Origin: Rhodoferax sp.
GTDB taxonomy: Bacteria > Pseudomonadota > Gammaproteobacteria > Burkholderiales > Burkholderiaceae_C
DNA: 64,000 nucleotides
Assembly: GCF_025354435.1 (NCBI RefSeq)
Contig: NZ_JANXMU010000025.1
Location: 60,313-124,312, forward strand
Direction: 5' to 3'
The translations under genes were made by a program, and so were the position numbers. Positions 52,874 to 63,863 of this stretch are shown piece after piece. Below the pieces are notes generated by a model that worked only from the letters and a program-made list of their open reading frames with translations, did not search any database and was not told the DNA's origin. Every line of letters starts with the position of its first letter. The first letter of the stretch is position 1.

Positions 52874-53512
52874 TTAGCGGATGTGGGTGATCTTGTGGGT
52901 CTGCAGACTCAGGCGCCAGGCGGGGTGCTGCATGCAGGTGTCTATGCACAGGGCGATGTTGGCCGCTTGCTCTGGACCATCCATGGGCTGTAAGAAGCGG
53001 TGGCTGAACTGCCCGGTGCGGGCGAGCGTGGCCAAGTCCAGGCCGGGCTGAGGCCACACCACTTTGAGCTCTTGCCCTTGCCGCTGGATCCAGGGGGCAC
53101 CGGCTTTGGGGCTGATGCACAGCCAGTCTATGCCGTCTGGCGCGAGCACGGTGCCGTTGCTTTCTACCGCGATGCGAAAACCGCGTGCATGCAGGGCGGC
53201 TACCAGGGTGGTATCTACTTGCAGCAGGGGCTCACCTCCGGTGAGTACGGTGAGGCGGTGGTGGGTGTCGCCTGCCGGCCATTGGGCGGCGATTTGGTCG
53301 GCCAGCGCATCTGCGTCGGCAAATTTGCCGCCCAGAGTGCCGTCGGTGCCCACAAAGTCGGTATCGCAAAAACGGCAGACGGCAGTGGCACGGTCGCTTT
53401 CGCGGCCGGTCCAGAGGTTGCAACCGGCGAAGCGGCAGAACACGGCGGGGCTGCCGGCCTGGCCGCCTTCGCCTTGCAGGGTGTAGAAAATTTCTTTGAC
53501 GCTATAGGTCAT
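52874..53512 (-). CDS. queE: 7-carboxy-7-deazaguanine synthase QueE
   Basis: A 212-residue radical-SAM enzyme. The iron-sulfur cysteines form an expanded motif, CNLW...AVCRFC, with 14 residues between the first two, as in many proteobacterial QueE proteins. EIFYTLQGEGGQAGSPAVFCRFAGCNLW at the N-terminus and LTGGEPLLQVD are typical. It produces the substrate of QueC, which is encoded at 8319-9017. Confidence 0.93.
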   Translation of the reverse strand: MTYSVKEIFYTLQGEGGQAGSPAVFCRFAGCNLWTGRESDRATAVCRFCDTDFVGTDGTLGGKFADADALADQIAAQWPAGDTHHRLTVLTGGEPLLQVDTTLVAALHARGFRIAVESNGTVLAPDGIDWLCISPKAGAPWIQRQGQELKVVWPQPGLDLATLARTGQFSHRFLQPMDGPEQAANIALCIDTCMQHPAWRLSLQTHKITHIR

Positions 53513-53559
53513 GGGGAAACGCCGTTGTAAGCGGCGTGGAGCTAGCTAAGCCCTAGATT

Positions 53560-54216
<657 letters not shown>

Positions 54217-54219
54217 GGT

Positions 54220-54277
54220 ATTTTGCTATAGAAAAAAGAGCTGCTTGTGCTTATGTAATAAGCGCTAGGACCTGAAA
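54220..54277 (+). repeat. Dispersed repeat, copy J
   Basis: TTTTGCTATAGAAAAAAGAG on the left and AATAAGCGCTAGGACCTGAA on the right. It fills the gap between ureF and ureG, and its right end encodes the final FRS residues and TAG stop of ureF. Confidence 0.75.
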
Positions 54278-55029
54278 AGCCTTGAATATTGCACTTCGTG
54301 CTGGCTGCTCAGAATGACCAGCATGGGCGAAAATGCCTGGCGCTGGCTGTCGGGAAGCTGGGTGGCGCGGTCTACTGCGGCGGGAATGTCGGCGGCCAGG
54401 CGCGCCAGAATCCGCTGCCCGGCGCTTTGGCCCAGCGGCACCGATTTGATGGCCGACTGGGTCATGTTCTCGGCCCAGCCAAAGGCGTAGGCCAGCAGGC
54501 AGTCGCGCAGCGGGGCCTGGGTGGCGGAGGCGGCCAGGGCGTAGGCGATTGGGTAGGTGGGCTGCATCTGGGCGCAGGCCGCTATCTGCTGGCTTGATGC
54601 GGTGTGATGGTTGCGCAGCCACTCCAGTAGCGAACGGCCCATCTGTTCGGTCTGGGCGCGCAGTTCGCTGGTTTCGCGGGTTTGCAGTACCCAGGCGTTG
54701 AGCTCGGCCACATGATCTACATCGCCGCGCCGCCAGGCGGGAATGGCTTTGGCGATGGCGGCCAGGTCGCCCCGGGTCAACGCCAGGTGCAGTTGGTCGA
54801 TCAGCCAGTCGGATGCTGCACTTTCTGTAGCTACTCCCGCCCGGTCTACGGCCGCTTCCAGCCCTTCGGAGTAAGAAAATCCGCCCACTGGTAAGGCCGG
54901 CGATGCCAACCAGATCAGCTGCAGCAGGCTGGGCGTGGCCGATTCTGATGGACTGGCGGCGTGGCTAACGGCTCGGGCTGGGCGGCGGCGGACCGGCGGC
55001 ACCAGCGGGCGGACTCTGTGCACCGACAT
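54265..55029 (-). CDS. ureF: Urease accessory protein UreF
   Basis: A 254-residue nickel-insertion scaffold. Recognisable motifs are [24 protein letters not shown] near the N-terminus and [28 protein letters not shown] in the C-terminal half. The ATG at 55029 is used because it follows the ureE stop by four bases; a longer frame to 55197 lies within ureE. The C-terminal residues derive from repeat copy J, so the usual conserved UreF tail (RLFRS) is just preserved. Confidence 0.9.
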   Translation of the reverse strand: MSVHRVRPLVPPVRRRPARAVSHAASPSESATPSLLQLIWLASPALPVGGFSYSEGLEAAVDRAGVATESAASDWLIDQLHLALTRGDLAAIAKAIPAWRRGDVDHVAELNAWVLQTRETSELRAQTEQMGRSLLEWLRNHHTASSQQIAACAQMQPTYPIAYALAASATQAPLRDCLLAYAFGWAENMTQSAIKSVPLGQSAGQRILARLAADIPAAVDRATQLPDSQRQAFSPMLVILSSQHEVQYSRLFRS

Positions 55030-55033
55030 GGGA

Positions 55034-55611
55034 TCAGTGGGAATGGCCGTGCCCGTGGTTGGGGTCGTGCCCGCAGCCAGGGCCATGGACGTGGGGGGCG
55101 GCTTTGACCGGAATGGATACGGGCTTCGGTGCCGGATGTTCGTGGCCATGGCTGTGTCCGCCCGCCGCGTAGGCACCGCCTTCGGGCTCAAACGCAACCG
55201 TGGCTTCCACCACCGTCAAATGCATGGCGCGCAGCATGTCTGCTAGCACGTGGTCGGGTTCGATCTTCAGGTGGTCGGGCTGCAGCTCGATCGGCACATG
55301 GCGGTTGCCCAGGTGGTATGCGGCGCGGGTCAGGTCGAAAGGAGTGCCGTGTCCGTGGACCGTGATGACCAGCACCGGCTGGGGGGCCGCCACCACCTGG
55401 ACCAGGGAGCCGTCTTCCACCACCAGCACATCGCCGCCGCGCACCAGCGTGCCGCGCGGCAAGAATACGCCAAGCTGGCGGCCCAGGGAGTCGGTGGCAT
55501 CGAAGCGGCTTTTTTGGCGTACGTTCCAGTCCAGTTCGACGGTGCTGCCACGTTTGAGCAGGGCAGGGGCCAGGCCTTTGCCTTGGGGGATGAGTTTGGA
55601 GGTTTGGAGCA

Positions 55612-55612
<1 letters not shown>
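55034..55612 (-). CDS. ureE: Urease accessory protein UreE
   Basis: A 192-residue nickel metallochaperone with an N-terminal peptide-binding domain ([37 protein letters not shown]), a central metal-binding domain ([32 protein letters not shown]) and a His-rich tail over the last 45 residues ([24 protein letters not shown]) for nickel storage. It overlaps the ureC stop by one base (TAATG). Confidence 0.94.
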
Positions 55613-57329
<1,717 letters not shown>

Positions 57330-57330
<1 letters not shown>

Positions 57331-57635
57331 CAGAGTTTCCCTTGCACTAAACCGCGAAATCCATACACCGTGCGGTCGCCCGCGTAATCCACCAGTTCCA
57401 CCGTGCGCTGCTGGCCGGGCTCGAAGCGCACCGCGCTGCCCGACGCAATATTCAGCCGCATGCCATGGGCTGCAGCCCGGTCAAAACCCAGCGCGCCATT
57501 GGTCTCGGCAAAGTGGTAGTGGCTGCCCACCTGGATGGGCCGGTCTGCCGTGTTGTTGACCACCAGGGTGACGCTGCGCCGCCCGGTGTTCAGCGGGTGC
57601 TCGCCCTCGTCTACCAGCAGTTCGCCGGGGGTCAT
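57330..57635 (-). CDS. ureB: Urease beta subunit UreB
   Basis: A 101-residue structural subunit with the typical [44 protein letters not shown] pattern. The ATG at 57635 overlaps the stop of the small membrane protein gene by four bases, so translation is coupled; an upstream start at 57698 lies within that gene. Confidence 0.96.
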
Positions 57636-57817
57636 TTGCCGCCCCGGTCGCGCCACACGGCCCAGGCCGACACCCCCGCCAAAGCCGCCAGCACGCAATA
57701 GCCCACGGCATCCGACGCGTGCCAGTGCGGGCCGCTCAGGCCGGGAATATCATGGCCAAATGCGGTGCTAGCGCATATAAAACCTGCGCAGGCAGCTATC
57801 AATTTAGTAGTTTTCAT
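57632..57817 (-). CDS. Small exported or membrane protein between ureA and ureB, N-terminus built from a repeat
   Basis: A 61-residue product with an N-terminal signal peptide ([17 protein letters not shown]), a short His/Trp stretch ([15 protein letters not shown]) and one membrane segment ([19 protein letters not shown]) ending in a basic tail. I do not recognise a family. Its start codon and nearly the whole signal peptide (57756-57817) are encoded by repeat copy K. The stop overlaps the ureB start by four bases, so the gene is embedded in the urease operon and probably translated. The histidines could suggest metal handling, but that is speculation. Confidence 0.7.
   Translation of the reverse strand: MKTTKLIAACAGFICASTAFGHDIPGLSGPHWHASDAVGYCVLAALAGVSAWAVWRDRGGK
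57756..57817 (-). repeat. Dispersed repeat, copy K
   Basis: GGTGCTAGCGCATATAAAAC on the left and AGGCAGCTATCAATTTAGTAG on the right. It forms the 5' coding end of the 61-residue gene and stops six bases from the ureA stop codon. Confidence 0.75.
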
Positions 57818-57823
57818 GCGGGC

Positions 57824-58126
57824 TCACAAAATGGGTTGATGGACTGTCACCAGCTTGGTGCCGTCTGGAAAGGTGGCTTCCACCTGGATGTCGGGAATCA
57901 TCTCGGCGATGCCGTCCATCACGTCGGCGCGGGTCAGGATGTTGCGGCCTGCGCTCATCAGCTGGGCCACGCTCTGGCCGTCGCGCGCACCTTCCATCAC
58001 CGCCGCGCTGATGAAGGCGATGGCTTCGGGGTAGTTCAGCTTCAGGCCCCGGGCTTTGCGCCGCTCGGCCAGCAGGGCAGCGGTGAAGATCAGCAGCTTG
58101 TCTTTTTCTCGGGGCGTGAGTTCCAT
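57824..58126 (-). CDS. ureA: Urease gamma subunit UreA
   Basis: A 100-residue structural subunit; [35 protein letters not shown] and the terminal [16 protein letters not shown] are nearly invariant in the family. It is the first urease gene transcribed. A ureD gene normally sits just upstream of ureA in related bacteria but the adjacent gene here is the divergent transporter-kinase. Confidence 0.97.
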   Translation of the reverse strand: MELTPREKDKLLIFTAALLAERRKARGLKLNYPEAIAFISAAVMEGARDGQSVAQLMSAGRNILTRADVMDGIAEMIPDIQVEATFPDGTKLVTVHQPIL

Positions 58127-58164
58127 GGAGGCTCGCTAGTTGTGACTTATTGCACGCATTATTA

Positions 58165-58180
58165 AGCAAGCCGTATGCCT
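58165..58180 (-). promoter_or_regulatory. Candidate sigma-54 promoter of the urease operon
   Basis: On the minus strand AGGCATACGGCTTGCT carries GG and GC 12 bases apart and a perfect TTGCT -12 half; the -24 half (GGCAT) has minor mismatches. Transcription would start near 58154, about 28 bases before ureA. This fits nitrogen control of urease. Confidence 0.45.
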
Positions 58181-58247
58181 TGGGCCTACGCCAAATGGCG
58201 CACAAGCTTGGTGCATCACTGGGCATAAAAGCTGCGAAGATCCCACA

Positions 58248-61200
58248 GTGACCGATTCCGACCTTACTCCCCTGTCTCCCCTGAACGACGCCCCCCAGCA
58301 GGTGGTGAAGATCCGGCGCGACTACAACAGCTGGGTGGCCAGCGAGACCCTGGAGGACTACGCCCTGCGCTTTGCCCCACAGCGCTTTCGCAAATGGTCC
58401 GAGTGGCGGGTGGCCAACACGGCTTTCGGCGCGGCTTCGTTTTTGATTCTGGAGGCCGTGGGTGCCACCTTGCTGGTGCAGCACGGCTTTGTGAACGCCT
58501 TCTGGGCGATTGTGGCCACCGGGCTGATCATCTTTCTGGCCGGGCTGCCCATCAGCATCTACGCCGCCCGCTGCGGGGTGGACATGGATTTGCTCACGCG
58601 CGGCGCGGGCTTTGGCTACATCGGCTCCACGCTCACTTCGCTGATCTACGCGTCCTTCACCTTCATCTTTTTCGCGCTGGAGGCCGCAGTGATGGCCTAC
58701 GCGCTGGACCTTTCGCTGGGCATACCGCCGCGCTGGGGTTATCTGATTTGCGCGCTGGTGGTGATTCCGCTGGTCACGCGCGGCGTATCCATGATCAGCC
58801 GCCTGCAGGTCTGGACCCAGTCGCTGTGGCTGGTGCTGCTGGTGGTGCCGTTTGCTTACGTGTGGATGCGCGAACCCGGCGCGTTTGCCGGGGTGTTGCA
58901 CTACGGCGGGGTGGCCGGGCATGCGGATACGTTCAACCTGCTGTCCTTCGGCGCGGCGCTCACCGTGGGCATTGCGCTGATCACCCAGATGGGCGAGCAG
59001 GCCGACTACCTGCGCTTCATGCCCGCCTACACCCCGGCCACGCGCCGCCGCTGGTGGCTGGGCGTGCTGGCGGGCGGGCCGGGCTGGGTGCTGCTGGGCG
59101 TGCTGAAGATGCTGGGCGGCGCGCTGCTGGCCTACCTGGCCATCACCCACATGGTGCCGCCCGAGCGCGCGGTCGACCCCAACCAGATGTACCTGGCGGC
59201 CTATGAATACGTGTTTCCGCAGTACGGCTGGGCGGTGGCGGCCACGGCCTTGTTTGTGGTGCTGTCGCAGCTGAAGATCAACGTCACCAATGCCTACGCC
59301 GGGTCGCTGGCCTGGTCCAACTTTTTCTCGCGCATCACGCACAGCCATCCGGGCCGGGTGGTGTGGGTGGTGTTCAACACACTGATCGCCTTCATGCTGA
59401 TGGAGATGAACGTGTTCGAGGCGCTGGGCGACGTGCTGGGGCTGTACTCCAACCTCGCCATCGCCTGGATCATGACGGTGGTGGCCGACCTGGTCATCAA
59501 CAAGCCGCTGGGCCTGTCGCCGCCGGGCATCGAGTTCAAGCGCGCGTATCTGTATGACATTAACCCGGTGGGCGTGGGCGCGATGGGTCTGGCCTCCACC
59601 TTGTCGATGCTGGCCTACCTGGGTCTGTTCGGGCCGATGGCGCAGGCGTTTTCGGCCCTGATCGCCCTGGGCACGGCCATGGTTGCCTCGCCCTTTTTGG
59701 CCTGGTGGACTAAGGGCCGTTACTACATCGCCCGGGGGCCCCAGTCGGATTGGAAAGGCATCACCCAGCCGATGGTTGACGACACTTACCAGCGCCTGCG
59801 CGTGCAGCGCTGCGTGATTTGCGAGCGCGAGTACGAAGCGCCCGACATGGCCCATTGCCCCGCCTACCAGGGCGCGATCTGCTCGCTGTGCTGCACGCTG
59901 GATGCGCGCTGTGGCGACTTGTGCAAACCCCAGGCCAGCCTGAAAGTGCAGTGGGCCGCGGCCATGCGCTGGCTCTTGCCCCAGCGCGCCTGGCCGTACC
60001 TGGAAACCGGTTTGGCGCACTTCATTTTGCTGATGCTGGTGGTGGTGCCGATTTTGGCCGCGCTGTTTGGATTGCTATACTTTCAAGAGCTACAGGCGTT
60101 GGTGCAGTCTGCGGTAGAGGTTGATTTCGATCCAAGTTCTGCACTGCGCTCGGGTTTCGTCAAAGCCTATATGGCCCTGGTGCTGATGGCCTGCATCGTG
60201 GCCTGGTGGTTTGTGCTGGCGCACAAGAGCCGCCAGGTGGCGCAGGAAGAATCCAACCGCCAAACCCATTTGTTGCAACGCGAAATCGCCTCGCACGCGC
60301 AGACAGACAAGGCCCTGCAAGCCGCCAAACTGGTGGCCGACCAGGCCCGCGCTATCGCAGAGCAAGCCAAGCTCGCGGCCGACCACGCCAACCTGGCCAA
60401 AAGCCGCTACATTAGCGCCATCAGCCACGAGTTGCGCACGCCGCTCAACAGTATCCTGGGCTACGCGCAGCTCATGGGCGAAGACAGCAGCGTGCCACCG
60501 CACCGCCAGCAGGCCATCGGCGTGATCAAGCGCGGCGGCGAGCATTTGCTGTCGCTGATTGAAGGCACGCTGGACATCGCCCGCATCGAATCCGGCAAAT
60601 TGACGCTGGCGACCCGGCCCATGCCGTTTGCCGACCTGCTGCACGAAATGGCCGAGATGTTCGAACCCCAGGCCCGCGCCAAGGGTCTGCAGTTCCACTT
60701 CGACCCGCAGGGCGTGCTGCCCGAGCAGGTGCGCGCCGACGAAAAGCGCCTGCGCCAGATCCTTATCAACCTGCTGGGCAATGCCATCAAGTTCACCGCC
60801 ACGGGCCGGGTGCGCCTGCGCGCCCGCTACGCGCTGGAGATGGCCTTCATCGAGATCGAAGACACCGGCCCCGGCATGCACGCTGACGAGCTGGCCCAGG
60901 TGTTCGAGCCGTTTGAGCGTGGGGCTTCCCAAACCACCAGCTCCGGCAGTGGCGGCGCCGGTTTGGGCCTGACCATCGCCAAAATGCTCACCGACCTGAT
61001 GGGCGGCGAGATGACCGTAGTCAGCACGCCCGGCAGCGGCTCGGTGTTCCGCGTCAAGCTTTTCCTGCCCGAAATCCACGGTGCCGACCTCAAAACCGTG
61101 CAGCGTACCGCTCCGCGCCTGCGCCGCGCCTACCTCGGCCCGCGCCGCAAGCTGCTGGTGGTGGACAACGAAGACCCCGACCGCGAGCTGCTGGTGCAGT

Positions 61201-61784
61201 TGTTGCAGCCTCTGGGCTTTGAAGTGCGCACCGCCGCCAGCGGCCACGACGCGCTCGACCTGCTGGCTGCCGGTTACCAGCCGGATGCCGTGCTGATGGA
61301 CTTGGCCATGCCGGGTATCGACGGCTGGGAAACCATACGTCGCCTCCGGGCCGATGGGCACAGAGATACCAACGTGGCCATCGTCTCCGCCAATGCCTTC
61401 GACAAAGGCCTGGACAACGATGTCGGCATCCGCGTGGACGACTTCATCACCAAACCTGTGCGCCACAGCGAGCTGCTGGACTGGCTGGAGCGCCGCCTGC
61501 AGCTCCAGTGGGTGGATGCGCCCGCCGTGGCCGCGCCGCCGCCGCCCGCGCCGGTGCTGCGCGTCTGGCCCGACGTGGCCCGGCTGCAGGCGCTGCGCCA
61601 GGTGGCCGAACTGGGCTTTTACCGGGGTATCCTCAACCAGTTGGCCGCGCTGGAACATGCGCAGCCCGAATGCCGGGGCTTGGCGCAGGAAGTGCGCACC
61701 CTGGCCCAACAATTCCAGTTTGAAGCCATCGGTCGCCTGCTGGCCCAGGCACCCGCCAGCCCCGATACCACCCATGCTCCCTGA
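58248..61784 (+). CDS. NCS1 nucleobase transporter fused to hybrid histidine kinase
   Basis: An 1,178-residue protein beginning with GTG. Residues about 30-490 are a full NCS1/CodB-type cytosine-purine symporter fold (VANTAFGAASFLILEAVGATLL, QMGEQADYLRFMP). Residues 523-565 hold a cysteine cluster (CVICEREY, CSLCC, CGDLC) that could bind zinc. Two more membrane segments follow at about 590-610 and 635-660, then a helical linker, HisKA with H727 (ISAISHELRTPLNSILGY), HATPase (NLLGNAIKF, GGAGLGLTIAKML) and a receiver with D1018 (AVLMDLAMPG). It probably senses a nucleobase, allantoin or similar nitrogen compound. The response-regulator gene overlaps its end by 11 bases; urease genes are divergent. 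Confidence 0.88.
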   Translation: MTDSDLTPLSPLNDAPQQVVKIRRDYNSWVASETLEDYALRFAPQRFRKWSEWRVANTAFGAASFLILEAVGATLLVQHGFVNAFWAIVATGLIIFLAGLPISIYAARCGVDMDLLTRGAGFGYIGSTLTSLIYASFTFIFFALEAAVMAYALDLSLGIPPRWGYLICALVVIPLVTRGVSMISRLQVWTQSLWLVLLVVPFAYVWMREPGAFAGVLHYGGVAGHADTFNLLSFGAALTVGIALITQMGEQADYLRFMPAYTPATRRRWWLGVLAGGPGWVLLGVLKMLGGALLAYLAITHMVPPERAVDPNQMYLAAYEYVFPQYGWAVAATALFVVLSQLKINVTNAYAGSLAWSNFFSRITHSHPGRVVWVVFNTLIAFMLMEMNVFEALGDVLGLYSNLAIAWIMTVVADLVINKPLGLSPPGIEFKRAYLYDINPVGVGAMGLASTLSMLAYLGLFGPMAQAFSALIALGTAMVASPFLAWWTKGRYYIARGPQSDWKGITQPMVDDTYQRLRVQRCVICEREYEAPDMAHCPAYQGAICSLCCTLDARCGDLCKPQASLKVQWAAAMRWLLPQRAWPYLETGLAHFILLMLVVVPILAALFGLLYFQELQALVQSAVEVDFDPSSALRSGFVKAYMALVLMACIVAWWFVLAHKSRQVAQEESNRQTHLLQREIASHAQTDKALQAAKLVADQARAIAEQAKLAADHANLAKSRYISAISHELRTPLNSILGYAQLMGEDSSVPPHRQQAIGVIKRGGEHLLSLIEGTLDIARIESGKLTLATRPMPFADLLHEMAEMFEPQARAKGLQFHFDPQGVLPEQVRADEKRLRQILINLLGNAIKFTATGRVRLRARYALEMAFIEIEDTGPGMHADELAQVFEPFERGASQTTSSGSGGAGLGLTIAKMLTDLMGGEMTVVSTPGSGSVFRVKLFLPEIHGADLKTVQRTAPRLRRAYLGPRRKLLVVDNEDPDRELLVQLLQPLGFEVRTAASGHDALDLLAAGYQPDAVLMDLAMPGIDGWETIRRLRADGHRDTNVAIVSANAFDKGLDNDVGIRVDDFITKPVRHSELLDWLERRLQLQWVDAPAVAAPPPPAPVLRVWPDVARLQALRQVAELGFYRGILNQLAALEHAQPECRGLAQEVRTLAQQFQFEAIGRLLAQAPASPDTTHAP
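60071..60127 (+). repeat. Probable in-gene copy of the dispersed repeat (copy L)
   Basis: ATTGCTATACTTTCAAGAGC and then GCGGTAGAGGTTGATTTC follow the order and spacing of copy A, with matches at the ends and in the GCGTTGGTG middle. It would encode about residues 608-627 of the transporter-kinase between membrane segments. The match is diverged, so this is tentative. Confidence 0.4.
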
Positions 61785-62766
61785 ACCCGAAGCCATCCTC
61801 GACCGCAGCAACTCCGACGTGGTGCTCATCGTTGATGACGTGCCCGACAACCTGGCCGTGCTGCACGACGCGCTGGACGAATCCGGCTACACCGTGCTGG
61901 TGGCCACCCGCGGCGAAACCGCCTTGCAGCGCGCCGCCCAGGCCCTGCCCGACATCGTGCTGCTTGACGCCATGATGCCCGGTATGGACGGCTTCGAAGT
62001 GGCCCGCCGCCTCAAGGCCAACCCGGCCACCGCCCACATTCCCATCATCTTCATGACCGGCCTGACCGAGACCGAGCACCTGGTGGCCGCGCTGGAGGCG
62101 GGCGGGGTGGACTACGTCACCAAGCCCATCAAGCCCAAAGAGGTGATGGCCCGCATGAACGTGCACCTGCAAAGCGCCCGCCGCGCCCGCCAGCAGGTGC
62201 ACCAGGCCGGCCAGGCCCGCAACGCGCTGGACGCCTTCGGCTACGCCAGCATCACCGTGCGCGCCAGCGACGGCAAGCTGATGTGGCAAACCCCGCTGGC
62301 CCGCGACCTGCTGCGCGACTACTTCGGCACCAGCGCACCCCAGGCGCCCAAGCTGGTAGTGGACTGGCTACAGCAACATTTACCCGCCGCCCAGCAGCAA
62401 ATCGAACCCCCGCGCCTGAGCGTGGAGCAGGGCGCGCGCCGCCTGAGCTTTCGCCTGCACCAGCAAACCGGCGACGGAGAGGGCGGTGGCGATTGGCTGA
62501 TCGTCATGCGCGAGGTGTCCGACGCGGCGGTCATCGAGGCCATGAGTCTGAGCTTCAAGCTCACCACCCGCGAAGCCGAGGTGCTGTACTGGGTGGTCAA
62601 GGGCAAAACCAACCGCGACATCGGCGAGATTCTGGGTAGCAGCCCGGCCACGGTAAAGAAGCACCTGGAGCGCGTCTACGTGAAGATGGGGGTCGAAACC
62701 CGCACCGCCGCCGCCGGGGTAGCCATGACCAAGATCCGGCAACTGCACCCGCAGTTTGAAGGCTGA
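61774..62766 (+). CDS. LuxR-type response regulator
   Basis: A 330-residue regulator: receiver domain about 16-132 with D65 (IVLLDAMMPGMDGFE) and lysine in YVTKPIKP, a middle region of about 100 residues resembling a degenerate PAS (RNALDAFGYASITVRASDGKLMW), and a LuxR/GerE helix-turn-helix at about 265-325 (LTTREAEVLYWVVKGKTNRDIGEILGSSPATVKKHLERVYVKMGV). The start at 61774 overlaps the kinase stop by 11 bases. It should be the output partner of the transporter-kinase and could control the urease genes; no binding site can be named. Confidence 0.9.
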   Translation: MLPEPEAILDRSNSDVVLIVDDVPDNLAVLHDALDESGYTVLVATRGETALQRAAQALPDIVLLDAMMPGMDGFEVARRLKANPATAHIPIIFMTGLTETEHLVAALEAGGVDYVTKPIKPKEVMARMNVHLQSARRARQQVHQAGQARNALDAFGYASITVRASDGKLMWQTPLARDLLRDYFGTSAPQAPKLVVDWLQQHLPAAQQQIEPPRLSVEQGARRLSFRLHQQTGDGEGGGDWLIVMREVSDAAVIEAMSLSFKLTTREAEVLYWVVKGKTNRDIGEILGSSPATVKKHLERVYVKMGVETRTAAAGVAMTKIRQLHPQFEG

Positions 62767-62771
62767 GCGGG

Positions 62772-63803
62772 TTAGGGTTTGGTGGTCAGCCGGTCCACCA
62801 TCGCCTTGATGGCCGCCATTTGCACGCCTGCCTTGGTGGCGTAGGCCGGGCCGGTGTAGCCCACCCAGTCCCAGCAACCTTTGGGGTTGAACGGCAGGTT
62901 GGAGGCGTTGACCTGCGGATACAGCACCAGCATCTGGTTGCTGTCGGCCCAGTTGTTGTAGCCGGTATCGGTGTAGAACTCGTTCCCCACCACTTTGGCC
63001 GACTGCTCGCAGCCGTGCAGGGCCACATGGACCTTGCAACTGCTGCCCGCCTGGCTGCAGGACTTGGGGACGTAGAGGTAGGCATCGTCGGCCAGGCCCG
63101 AGCTTGCGCTGGCAAATTCACGCTGGTTAAAGGCCACGATGTTGCCGCTCAGGGTTTTGGCGGCGGGCAGCAGCTTGCCGTAAATCTGTTGCAGCAAAGC
63201 ACCCGCCTGGTCGTACCCCGTTCCCTGCACCGCGCAGTGGCTGATGTACGGTGCGGCATTGGCCGGGCAGGCATTGCCAAATTTCGGGGTGATCAGCGCG
63301 TGGCCCGAGGGGACGTTGTTGACGTAGCGGATGCTGGCATCCGGCACCTCGGCCAGTTTGAAAAATCCTACGGTGGCATCCACTGCCTGCTGGTAGACCA
63401 CGGTGTCTTTGGTGCCGCTGAAAACGTAAATCTGCTGGTTTTTCAGCCCGGCCAGCGGGTCAATCTCTCCGGCGCTGGCCAGCGCCTGGGCCGCACTCCA
63501 CATCACCTGCGGGTTGGGTGGCATGAAGGGCACCATACCCATGCAAATGGCGGCCGCGCTGTAGCCCAAGACCCCGGCGCAGTAGTACGGCCCACCGGCG
63601 ACGATGCCCGCCCCCTTGACCGAAGCCGAGAACGCCACCTGGTACTGCACGGCCATGAAGGCCCCAGACGACAAGCCGGACACCGATGTCTGCCCTGGGT
63701 CGCCGTGGAGCGCCGGCAAGGGAGCCGCCGCCTCGGCGGTGCCGCCCAAGGCAGCCCATAAGGACACGGCACAGAGCAGGGGAAACACGCGTGGAGAAGC
63801 CAT
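62772..63803 (-). CDS. Secreted polyhydroxybutyrate depolymerase
   Basis: A 343-residue exported esterase. The signal peptide covers residues 1-25 (LLCAVSLWAALGGTAEA). The nucleophile is S46 in VSGLSSGAFMAVQYQVAFS, the type of box found in short-chain-length PHB depolymerases, with GAGIVAGGPYYCA and the histidine in VALHGCEQS further on. Many cysteines suggest disulfides. There is no obvious substrate-binding domain, so soluble oligomers or amorphous polymer may be preferred. The ATG at 63803 has GGAGGTTTCT upstream. It faces an IS3 element 60 bases upstream. It is convergent with the response regulator. Confidence 0.85.
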   Translation of the reverse strand: MASPRVFPLLCAVSLWAALGGTAEAAAPLPALHGDPGQTSVSGLSSGAFMAVQYQVAFSASVKGAGIVAGGPYYCAGVLGYSAAAICMGMVPFMPPNPQVMWSAAQALASAGEIDPLAGLKNQQIYVFSGTKDTVVYQQAVDATVGFFKLAEVPDASIRYVNNVPSGHALITPKFGNACPANAAPYISHCAVQGTGYDQAGALLQQIYGKLLPAAKTLSGNIVAFNQREFASASSGLADDAYLYVPKSCSQAGSSCKVHVALHGCEQSAKVVGNEFYTDTGYNNWADSNQMLVLYPQVNASNLPFNPKGCWDWVGYTGPAYATKAGVQMAAIKAMVDRLTTKP

Positions 63804-63863
63804 AGAAACCTCCGTAGGTAGTTCGCCAAAACTGTTTACTTTTGGTTTTAGTTTATGCTGCAC

